DNA from: Bradyrhizobium erythrophlei
Lineage (GTDB): Bacteria > Pseudomonadota > Alphaproteobacteria > Rhizobiales > Xanthobacteraceae
Length of the DNA: 64,000 nucleotides
NCBI RefSeq assembly: GCF_900142985.1
Contig: NZ_LT670849.1
Coordinates: 1,302,001 to 1,366,000 of the forward strand
Reading direction: 5' to 3'
Position numbers and translations under genes: made by a program
Notes under the pieces: model-generated
Seen by the model: the letters and a program-made list of their open reading frames with translations, nothing else
What the model was told of the DNA's origin: nothing
Databases searched by the model: none
Part shown: positions 26,651 through 34,900 of the stretch, piece by piece
How the letters are laid out: every line of letters starts with the position of its first letter
Numbering within the stretch: position 1 is the stretch's first letter

Positions 26651-26931
26651 TGCGTTAAGTCCTTGTTTTCTAAAAAGTTAAAGGCCGCATCGCGGCCCGT
26701 TTCCGTCTCGCAGCAAGCCTCCAGGGGTGCGGGGGCCGCGAACGTGGCGGCGTTCTAGCCCCAAAGGGCCGAAATGACAAGGAAATGAAGCGATATTTCT
26801 CTGGCGGGCTCCCTGTGCCCCGACGGGTAGGCCGGCCCCCAAAGTTAAAGAAATCGTCCTCCGTCAGCGTATAGCCCCAGCGTTCTCGCGACGAGATTCG
26901 CCCGAGCTTTAAACCTGTCGTTGTCCCCTCG

Positions 26932-27270
26932 ATATCGGAGGGAGCAGGGAATGCCGGGCGTTTGGCTCGCCCGCAGCCTCGTGCGCAAAAGTAAAAAGCA
27001 CACGAGTAAGTACACCACAGGTTCGCCGAAACGATCCGGCATTCCCTGCGCGATGGCTTTACGACTTATTCCGCGCTCTCTCCGGCGATCGGGCTTTCTT
27101 GTCACCGTCACCCCTGAGAAGCGTCAGCTTCTTAAGAGCTTCACGCCAGCGTCGAGGCGTCAAGACCACGCGGCTTTGTCGTCCGCGACCGGCGCATTCG
27201 TCTGGTGCGCCATCCGCGGCCATCGCCTCCCGCGTCCAACGTCCGTGACGATCGCGAAACGCCCCTTGTG
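26932..27270 (-). repeat. Structured ~340-bp dispersed repeat, copy 2 (inverted)
   Basis: Reverse complement matches copy 1 at 17017-17360 over its length, with scattered differences. The 14-bp arms are at 26944-26957 and 27036-27049, again exactly 78 bases apart. Homology stops sharply at 27270, where the presumed left end of the IS110 element begins. Confidence 0.85.
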
Positions 27271-27289
27271 TCCGCAAATTTTGGCAAGA

Positions 27290-27453
27290 TGTGCGAACGG
27301 GCGGTTGGATCAAAACCGCCCGTTGCTGGAACTGAGCCCGTAGCGCCCCAAAGGCGGCAAAACCTGTATCAGAGCGAGGGACAGCTCCGGTGTCTTCCTC
27401 AACCCGAACAGTTGCAAGGGCTTCGAGCCCGAACCGAGCAAGGAAGGGAGTGG
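27290..27453 (+). ncRNA. Candidate IS110 bridge-RNA region
   Basis: Between the IS left end and the transposase start. Contains a perfect 11-bp hairpin AACGGGCGGTT (27296-27306), loop GGATCAA, AACCGCCCGTT (27314-27324), followed by further imperfect stems around CAAAGGCGGC and GGGACAGCTCC. IS110-group elements encode a guide (bridge) RNA here; assignment is by position and one clear stem-loop, not by covariance. Exact ends unknown. Confidence 0.42.
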
Positions 27454-28404
27454 ATGATGGCACAAAATCAACTCGCTGTCGTGGGCATCGACGTCGCCAA
27501 AGACAAGGTGGACCTGTGCATTCGAGCATTGGCGGTGCGGCAGACCTGTCCGAACACCGCCCAAGGTCGCCGCAAACTGGTGGCCTGGCTTCGCAGGCAC
27601 CAGGTAGGCAAGGCGGTGATGGAGGCGAGCGGCGGTTACGAGCGTGAATGGCGCAAGGTGCTGCACGATGCCGGCATCGAGGTACGGATCGTGGACCCAA
27701 AGCGGGTTCGTCACTTCGCTCAATCGGCCGGACGGCTTGCCAAGAGTGATACGATCGATGCTGAGATGATCGCCTGGTTTGCCGAGACGCCGAGCCAGAC
27801 ACATGATGCTGCGCAAGAGGAACTGGCGGCCCTGGTGAAAGCACGCCTAGCGCTCGTTGAGTTGAAGATCCGATTGCAAAGCCAAAGCGCACATGCCTCG
27901 CCGGGGCCGGTTCAAAAAGCACAAGCCCGCGTCTTGAAGAGTCTGGCGACCGAAATTGAAAAGCTCGAGACTGCGATCGCAGCCAAGGTCAAGGCGACAC
28001 CGCACCTTGCCGAGCGTGCCGAAATTATCGAGAGCGTGCCGGGCTTTGCCGAAACGACCTCCGCGATCCTCGTTGCAGGGATGCCAGAACTCGGGCAAGT
28101 GAACGATAAGATCGCCGCCGCTTTGGTAGGCATCGCTCCTTACGACGATGACAGTGGAAAGCGCCGGGGCGAGCGCCACATCAAGGGCGGCCGCCGCTGG
28201 ATCCGCAACGCCATCTACATGCCTTGCCTCGGCGCTGCCACGCAGAACAATCCAGTCGCCAAGGCCTTCTATCGCCGCCTGATCGCCAAGGGAAAGGAGC
28301 CGAAGGTGGCCCTCGTGGCCTGCATGCGCAAGCTGATCTGCATTCTCAACGTCATGATCGCTCGCCACCAGAAATGGGACACCGCTCGCTACGCACCCGC
28401 CTGA
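27454..28404 (+). CDS. IS110-family transposase (RNA-guided serine/DEDD recombinase)
   Basis: 316 residues. The N-terminal DEDD RuvC-like domain has GIDVAKDKVDL (first Asp about 13), MEASGGYE (Glu) and AKSDTIDAEMIAWF (Asp pair near 100). A coiled-coil linker covers about 125-190. The C-terminal Transposase_20 domain contains VPGFAETTSAILVAGMPELG and the Ser-bearing GIAPYDDDSGKRRG, followed by RRWIRNAIYMP. Both domains look intact, so the element may be active. ATG at 27454 after AAGGGAGTGG. The frame open from 27205 passes through the bridge-RNA region and repeat and is not coding. Its 3' end overlaps the antisense end of a DUF4238 gene. Confidence 0.93.
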   Translation: MMAQNQLAVVGIDVAKDKVDLCIRALAVRQTCPNTAQGRRKLVAWLRRHQVGKAVMEASGGYEREWRKVLHDAGIEVRIVDPKRVRHFAQSAGRLAKSDTIDAEMIAWFAETPSQTHDAAQEELAALVKARLALVELKIRLQSQSAHASPGPVQKAQARVLKSLATEIEKLETAIAAKVKATPHLAERAEIIESVPGFAETTSAILVAGMPELGQVNDKIAAALVGIAPYDDDSGKRRGERHIKGGRRWIRNAIYMPCLGAATQNNPVAKAFYRRLIAKGKEPKVALVACMRKLICILNVMIARHQKWDTARYAPA

Positions 28405-29260
28405 TCGAGCGAACCTTTATCGCGCCCAGGCCCTCGTCTATCTGAATGAATCGCAACTGCGCGTCATCAGTCCCCCAAACGTAAGTGCGCGCCTGGCGCA
28501 CAACCCTATCGTTCATGGCAGCCATCACGTCGAGCGGCTCAAGCCTCAGAAACTCCTGCTGGGACTTTTCGGTAGCGCAGGCAATGAACACATGCCTAGG
28601 CGTAATCGGCAGGCATATGTGGTTCGCACTGATCGGAAACAGATTTGAGACGACCGCCCGATCGGACGTAAGTAAGTTGTGCTGATAGTTCTTGCACTTC
28701 AGAACGCCCCAATGCATGCCGAAGAGGAGGCGTCCCATTTTAGAATCCTGCATCAGGTCCATCAAAAGACGGCCGTGCCCACGCCCCATATCATTAGTGG
28801 CATGCATCGCCTCGTATTCCTGAAATGTAGGTGGTTCGTCCTCCTTGCGAGTTTTCTCGTATATTTTCTGTACGTTGTCGCGAAGCTGCTGCTTCATATT
28901 AGCGACGGCTTCTGGATAGCCCATCATCAGGGACAGAATGAAGCGCGCCCACGAAAACCGCAGTTGAGATTTGGGAAATTCCCTCTCTTCGATAAAGCAC
29001 TGAAGGGCGTCGGCGGCGAGCCCGTCGCTCGGCTTCATGTAAAGGGTCTCGACAGCATTAACGACGTATGGGTCGATATCGTCTAATGCGTACAACCCAG
29101 GCACGTACCCTGTGCCCTTCGGCGAAGTAGGCCGCGGTTTGACGGCGCGTACGGGACCTTGCCGGCTAAATTCGATCAGCCGCTTACGATCATTGGCCCA
29201 CTGCTTTAAATAGAAGACGGGAATGTAGTGGTGATGTTGTCCCTCAGGCTCGTTTGTCAT
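28352..29260 (-). CDS. DUF4238 domain protein, C-terminus altered by IS110 insertion
   Basis: 302 residues. Starts MTNEPEGQHHHYIPVFYLKQWA, the DUF4238 entry motif (HHYIPxFYL). The helical middle includes RFSWARFILSLMMGYPEAV, the core LLTSDRAVVSNLF sits near residue 200, and the C-terminal block is NDRVVRQARTYVWGTDD. The last 30 residues (after QIDEGLG) no longer resemble the paralogue and are read from IS110 sequence, overlapping the transposase gene antisense by 53 bases. The protein is therefore tail-swapped rather than grossly truncated. It lies 36 bases after the upstream paralogue, same strand. No known enzymatic residues; molecular role unknown. Confidence 0.82.
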   Translation of the reverse strand: MTNEPEGQHHHYIPVFYLKQWANDRKRLIEFSRQGPVRAVKPRPTSPKGTGYVPGLYALDDIDPYVVNAVETLYMKPSDGLAADALQCFIEEREFPKSQLRFSWARFILSLMMGYPEAVANMKQQLRDNVQKIYEKTRKEDEPPTFQEYEAMHATNDMGRGHGRLLMDLMQDSKMGRLLFGMHWGVLKCKNYQHNLLTSDRAVVSNLFPISANHICLPITPRHVFIACATEKSQQEFLRLEPLDVMAAMNDRVVRQARTYVWGTDDAQLRFIQIDEGLGAIKVRSIRRVRSERCPISGGERS

Positions 29261-29296
29261 CTCGGAGCACAGTACCCAACCGTTCCCCGAGCCACG

Positions 29297-30217
29297 TTAG
29301 ACAAAACGACATTCAAGCGGCGTTGACGGCCACTTTCTTCCAAGCCGTTTCTCGACAAAACGAAGCTGCCTGTCGTCGGTCCCGTATACGTACTTTCGCG
29401 CTTGTGAGGCGACACGGTCGTTAACCTGGGCGATAAGCGCGTTAGTATCTACGCGGCGGATGTTATTCTCCGTCTCTTCGTTGTTGGTGGCAACAAAGAG
29501 CATTCGCGGGCCGATCGGAATGGCCAAGTGATCGCCAGGATTCATGAGGCCGTTGGTCATCAAGATCGGTCGATCGGACGTGAGAAGCGGATAGCGTTCG
29601 CCCTTGAACGTGACGACAGACCACCGCATCGCGTTCAAACGACCTCCCATGAGCGGGCTGTCGATCACCTTTTGAATGGCGATGACGCTAGCGCGTCCAA
29701 TCGGCCGGAAGTTACTCAGCGCCAGATGCTGCGCATAGGTTTCCGGGTCATCCGACTTTCTGATCTTTTGATACCGCTCTTCCGCATCTGCGGCGCTGAA
29801 GAACTGCGCGACTTCGGCCGCCAAGCGCGTGATGTGCTCTGGATTCCGAAGCATGATCGAAATGACAAACCGCGACCAAGCGCTCCGGGTATCGGTATCC
29901 CAGTTGATATTCTCGCCGGCACGTATGCGCTGTAGAACGCGCGCCGCCTGATCATCTGTTACTTTGAAGAACTGGTGCTCGATGAACTCGGATACTTCGG
30001 CATCGTTCTTCGGCACATTGTAAAGACCCCGAACGTAACTAGTCCCGTCCGGATGGGTGCGCCTCGGCTTCACTTCTTTGTGGGGCCGGCTGTATTCGCA
30101 CAAGCGATCATCGTCTCCCGTCCATGCGCAAGTGCAGAGGGACGGAATGTAGTGGTGTTTTTCGCCTTCGCCTGCCGCCGCGCCGATAACAAGCTCGGCA
30201 GCGTTGAACTGAAGCAC
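29297..30217 (-). CDS. DUF4238 domain protein (intact paralogue)
   Basis: 306 residues. Contains GEKHHYIPSLCTCAWTGDD, KEVKPRRTHPDGTSYVRGLYN, helical SAWSRFVISIMLRNPEHI, the core YPLLTSDRPILMTNGL and the end QARKYVYGTDDRQLRFVEKR. About one third of positions match the neighbouring DUF4238 protein by eye, in the same order. It probably starts at GTG 30217, with GAGG eight bases upstream. Base composition is lower in GC and codon use less biased than in the flanking rplY and cyclase genes, which fits recent acquisition. First gene of a two-gene unit. Confidence 0.83.
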   Translation of the reverse strand: MLQFNAAELVIGAAAGEGEKHHYIPSLCTCAWTGDDDRLCEYSRPHKEVKPRRTHPDGTSYVRGLYNVPKNDAEVSEFIEHQFFKVTDDQAARVLQRIRAGENINWDTDTRSAWSRFVISIMLRNPEHITRLAAEVAQFFSAADAEERYQKIRKSDDPETYAQHLALSNFRPIGRASVIAIQKVIDSPLMGGRLNAMRWSVVTFKGERYPLLTSDRPILMTNGLMNPGDHLAIPIGPRMLFVATNNEETENNIRRVDTNALIAQVNDRVASQARKYVYGTDDRQLRFVEKRLGRKWPSTPLECRFV

Positions 30218-30345
30218 AGCACAACCTCATAGACAGGGGGCGGGGTAAGTACACAGGGATTCGCACAAGGAGTCTACGTCAGCGTCTCTGACCTATACAG
30301 TAAATTAGATCAGGACTTCGTTTCCGCTGCGGAGTCGGGGCGAGG

Positions 30346-31596
30346 CTACTCCAATTGAATGCGCGCGCTGTTAGCCCCGTTCAACAGCCGCCTGAGATGA
30401 AAGCCGGCCAGCGCGTCGCCGGCATGCAATCCGATCAGCGCCGCAAAGGCCGGCATCGCCGCGGCGTCTCCGGCCTCCAGCTTGGCAAAGGCGTCGCAGT
30501 ATTGCGCCGTCGCCGCCCCTTCAAATGCGGCCGCCGCCAGCGGCTGGTAGGCCCGCAGCGGCTCGCTGCGCCCGCGCAACAAGAGATCGCCGACCGGCCT
30601 GCCGCGAAAAGCCTTGGTGCCGTCGGCGACCACGGCGCTGGCGCAAATGCGTGTGCCGAGAAACTTGTTGGCGGCCTCGAGCCGGGCTGCCGTGTTGATG
30701 GTATCGCCATAAGCGGTGTAGTCGAAGAAGCGGCTGCCGCCGAAATTGCCGACCAGCGCGGGGCCGGCGTGAACGCCGATCCGGGTTGCGCCGAAATTCA
30801 CGCCTTTGGATTTCCAGCGCTCGCGAAACGCCTCGGCCCAGTCATCCAGGGCATGTGCGCAGGCAATGGCGCGGGCCGCATAATCCGGCTGGTCGCCCGG
30901 CGCGTTGAAGAGAATCTGGATGGCATCGCCGATGATCTTGGCGACGGTACCTTCATGCGCAAAGACGACATCGGTCATCCCGCCCACATATTCGTTGAGC
31001 AGCGTGCCGAGCACGTCGGGCGCAACATTTTCCACCAGCGACGTAAAACCGGCGATGTCGGTGAAGATCACCGCGACATCGCGCCAGTGCACCTCCATGC
31101 CGTCGCCTTCGCCGGCGGCAGCAAGCCTTGAGGCGATCTGGGGCGAGAAATAACGCGAGAGCGATGCATGCGCGCGCTCGGCCTCGGCCTGGCGGCGGCG
31201 CGCCTCGCGCATCGCCTCGACGTGACGAATGGTTTTATCGATGGTCGTTTCGAGATCGGTGAAGTCGATCGGCTTGGTCAGGAAATCGAACGCTCCGCGG
31301 TTCATCGCGGTGCGGATATTGCTCATGTCGCCATAGGCCGAGACGATGATGGTCGACTTCTTGTCTTCGGCCTCCTGCAATTTCTGCAACAAGGACAAGC
31401 CGTCCATCCGCGGCATGTTGATGTCCGAGACGACCAGATCGACATGCGGATGATTTTCGATCGACTGCAATGCCTCCACGCCGTCATGAGCAAACATGAA
31501 GCTCACCGCGCCATCGCGAATTTGCTTGCGGAACTTCTGCAAGACAAGAGCCTCAAGGTCCGGCTCATCATCGACGACGAGGATGGTCGCGGTCAT
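30346..31596 (-). CDS. Response regulator with class III adenylate/guanylate cyclase output
   Basis: 416 residues. Receiver domain 1-120 with VVDDEPD, phosphoacceptor Asp in LVVSDINMPRMDG and Lys in FLTKPIDF. A short signalling helix (VEAMREARRRQAEAERAHAS) is followed by a cyclase homology domain from VAVIFTDIAGFTSLVENV (first metal Asp) through GTVAKIIGDAIQILFNAPGD (second metal Asp region) to the transition-state motif DTINTAARLEAANK. A C-terminal helical tail follows. Produces cAMP or cGMP on phosphorylation by the adjacent kinase, by inference. Start ATG overlaps the upstream receiver gene by four bases (ATGA). Confidence 0.93.
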   Translation of the reverse strand: MTATILVVDDEPDLEALVLQKFRKQIRDGAVSFMFAHDGVEALQSIENHPHVDLVVSDINMPRMDGLSLLQKLQEAEDKKSTIIVSAYGDMSNIRTAMNRGAFDFLTKPIDFTDLETTIDKTIRHVEAMREARRRQAEAERAHASLSRYFSPQIASRLAAAGEGDGMEVHWRDVAVIFTDIAGFTSLVENVAPDVLGTLLNEYVGGMTDVVFAHEGTVAKIIGDAIQILFNAPGDQPDYAARAIACAHALDDWAEAFRERWKSKGVNFGATRIGVHAGPALVGNFGGSRFFDYTAYGDTINTAARLEAANKFLGTRICASAVVADGTKAFRGRPVGDLLLRGRSEPLRAYQPLAAAAFEGAATAQYCDAFAKLEAGDAAAMPAFAALIGLHAGDALAGFHLRRLLNGANSARIQLE

Positions 31597-31982
31597 GCGG
31601 GCTGCCCAAGCCGAACATCGATCTCGTGGCGCAACAACACAAAATCGATCGGTTTGGTCAACAATCCCACCGCACCGCCCTCGATCGCCTTGCGGCGCGT
31701 ATCTGCATCGCCATAAGCGGTGATCATGATGACGGGAACGTCGGGCCGTTCGGCGCGCACCTTTGGCAGCATGTCGAGCCCGCTCATCCCGGGCATGTTG
31801 ATGTCCGACAGGATCAGGATCAGCGACGGATCCCTGATCTCGGCGGCGCGGATCAGCGCCGCGGGCGCCGACGGCGCAAACTCCATCGTGAAGCGCCCGG
31901 ATTTCAGGTCACGCCGAAATTGTTGGCGGAACAGCTCTTCGACATCCGGCTCGTCGTCAACGACGAGTATGTAAACGCTCAA
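31593..31982 (-). CDS. Single-domain response regulator
   Basis: 129 residues, receiver domain only: VVDDEPDVEELF, phosphoacceptor in LILSDINMPGMSGLD, Thr-class switch residue in VIMITAYGD and Lys in LLTKPID. No output domain, so it may act as a phosphate relay or sink between the GAF kinase and the cyclase. It is close in sequence to the receiver of the next gene, suggesting duplication. ATGA overlaps at both ends couple it to the kinase upstream and cyclase downstream. Confidence 0.93.
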   Translation of the reverse strand: MSVYILVVDDEPDVEELFRQQFRRDLKSGRFTMEFAPSAPAALIRAAEIRDPSLILILSDINMPGMSGLDMLPKVRAERPDVPVIMITAYGDADTRRKAIEGGAVGLLTKPIDFVLLRHEIDVRLGQPA

Positions 31983-34900
31983 GTTCGGCCTCCAGTCTGT
32001 ACTGCCGCGCGAGGCAGCGTAATGATGAATTCGGTAAATGCGCCGGGTTCGGTTTCGACGTCAATCTTGCCGCCGTGCTGTTTCACGATGATGTCGTGGC
32101 TCATCGACAGGCCAAGTCCGGTTCCTTCGCCTGCGGGCTTGGTGGTGAAGAAAGGATTGAACATCTTGTCCTTGACCTCAGCCGGGATGCCGGTTCCGTT
32201 GTCGCGGATCCGGATTTCGACCTTGCTGCCGAGGTTTTTCGTGGTGGCCGTCAGCAAAGGCTCGAAACCGTCGCTAGCAGCTTCCTTGCGCTTGTTGGCT
32301 GCATAAAAGCCGTTGGAAATGAGATTGAGGAACACCCGCGTGATCTCCTGCGGGTAGAGATCGATGATTCCGGCGGATGGATCGAGGTCGCGCTGCAGTG
32401 TGATATTGAAACCGGATTTTTCGGCCCGCGCTCCGTGATAAGCGAGATTGAGGCTTTCCTCGACGATCGTATTGATGTCGGCGGGACGACGGTCGCCCGA
32501 ACCTTCGCGCGAATGCAGCAGCATATTCTTGACGATCGAATCGGCGCGCTTGCCGTGTTGCACGACCTTGTCGAGGTTGCCCTTGAGCATCTGCGTGAGT
32601 TCGTCGACCTCCTCGCGCGTCTTGCCGTCGAGCTTGGCCGATTGGAGCAGATCATTGAGCTCGTCGATCAATTCGCCCGACAGGGACGAGAAATTATTGA
32701 CGAAGTTAAGCGGGTTCTTGATTTCGTGCGCGATACCGGCGGTGAGCTGGCCGAGCGAAGCAAGCTTTTCGGTCTGCACCAGACGATCTTGCGCCGTGCG
32801 AAGGTCCTCCAGCGACAGCGAAAGCTCCCTGGTGCGCGCCTGGACCTCATCGAACAGCCGAACGTTTTCGATGGCGATCACGGCCTGGTCGGCGAAGGTC
32901 TGCACGAGTTCCTGCTGGCGCTGGCCAAACGGTCCAGGCTCCGGTCTTCCCAGCAACAACACGCCTTCGACCGCGCCGTCGCGCATCAGCGGCACCGCAA
33001 GCACCGCCCTGTAGGCGCCGATCGTCGGCGCGTTACCAAAATTATATTCCGCGTCGAGCTCGACGTCCGGGACGTGAACCGGCGTGCCATCCACGAAGAC
33101 GCGGCCGGTGATCGTTTCGCGGCCTGGCTTGATCGGGTGGGCCTGCATGAATTCGACGAAAGCCGGCGTGCAGCCGGATTCGGCTTGCAGCCGCATCACC
33201 TCGCCGTCGCGCAGGCAAATGATGCCCAGTGACGCGCCGCACAGCGACTGCGCGGACTCGGTCAGCGTGGTAAGGACCGATTTCAGATCGAACGCCGACC
33301 GGCTGATGACCTTGAGCACGTCGGCGGTCGCGGTCTGCTGCTGCAGGGATTCGCTGAGATCGTCGGTGCGTTCGCGCAATTCGCTCAGCAGGCGGGCATT
33401 TTCAATCGCGATCACGGCCTGGCTGGCGAAGCTCGTCACCAGGTCGATCTGCTTTTCCGAGAACGCTTGCACGGTCTGCCGGAAGATGGCTAGCACGCCG
33501 ACGAGTTTGTCTTCCTTCAACATCGGCACCAGCAGAACCGTCCTGGCGCCGCCGAGTTCGACAAGATCCACGATCGGCGGGAAACCGGTGAGGTACGCCG
33601 GCTCCTGCGCGACGTCGAGGATATGAACAAGTTGCCGGGTTGCGATCAACCGCCCCAGCGGATCGATCGGCGGCGGGTAGATCACGGGATTGCGTGAAAA
33701 GGTTTCCGCGAACGCTGCTGGTAAACTGAACACCGAGGCACAGCGAAGACCACCGTCTTCGTGGAGAACGAACAGATTGCCGAATTGGGCGTCGCAGATG
33801 CCGGTCGCACTGGCCAGGATCGTCTGGAATACGGGGTCGAGCTCACCGGGCGACCGACTGATGACCTTGAGTACCTCGGAGGTCGCGGTCTGGTGCCGAA
33901 GGGATTCGCTGAGATCGTCGGTGCGTTTGTGCAATTCGCCGAGCAGGCGGGCATTCTCGATGGCGATCACGGCCTGACGGCCGAAGCTTGTCACCAGATC
34001 GATCTGCTTGTCGGAGAACGCGTGAACGTTTTGCCGGAAGATGGCGATCACGCCGGCAATGTCGTTTTCCCTAAACATCGGTACGAGCAGAAGCGTGCGT
34101 GCGCCGCCGAGTTCGACCAGTTCCACAATCGGCGGAAAGCCGGTGAGGTAGGCCGGCTCTTGTTTGACGTCGACGACATGGACGAGCTGCCGGGTTTCAA
34201 TCAGCCGTCCCAGCGGATCGATCGGCGGCGGGTAGATCACCGGATTACGCAGGAAGGTTTCCGCAAACGTCGGCGGCAGATTGAAGGTCGAGGTACAGCG
34301 AAAGCCGCCATCCTCGTAGAGAAGCAGCAGACCGAATTGGGCGTCACAGATTCTGGTCGCGCTGGCCAGAATGGTCTGGAACACGGGATCGAGTTCGCCG
34401 GGCGAGCGGCTGATGACCTGCAACACCTCGGAGGTCGCGGTCTGGTGTTGCAGCGATTCCTCCAAGTCGGCTGTCTTGGTCTGCACCTCGTCGAACAGGC
34501 GGGCGTTTTCGATCGCGATCACGGCCTGGTCGGCAAAGGTCTGCAGGAGTTCGATCTGACGTTGAGGGAATGGCCCGGTTTGCGAACACCCGATCACCAT
34601 CACACCGACCACGGCATTGTCGCGTGTCATCGGGACGGCGAGCGTCGAGCGAATTTGGCTGATGCTCGAACCCGAACTGTCCGCATTTAGAATTGCATCC
34701 CGGATCTTGGGATCCATTTCGGGATCATCGAGGAAGCTGGTGATGCTCTGGACTTCTCCCGTCAAGATCACGCGTTCTCCGGCGGTGCCGCGACCTGCCC
34801 GTATCGGGCGTCCCCTGAACAGGCGGCTCGCTTCCGTGACGCCGGCGCCGGCGACCGCCTTGCATTCAAAGGCCTCCTCGCCGCGCAAATAGAGCAGGCC

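Larger units (their letters stand above)
27272..28430 (+). mobile_element. IS110-family insertion sequence (approximate limits)
   Basis: Left limit set where the 340-bp repeat breaks off (27270/27271). Right limit is set between the transposase stop (28404) and the point where the adjacent DUF4238 reading frame departs from its paralogue (about 28435). No terminal inverted repeats, as expected for IS110. A leader of about 180 bases precedes the transposase, as in IS110-group elements that encode their bridge RNA in the left end. Total near 1.16 kb, within the family range. Confidence 0.7.

Noticed and set aside
26845..27111. Small protein with RKPDRRRERGISRKAIAQG
   Set aside because: Lies within a dispersed structured repeat; the other copy does not keep the frame, so it is not a gene.
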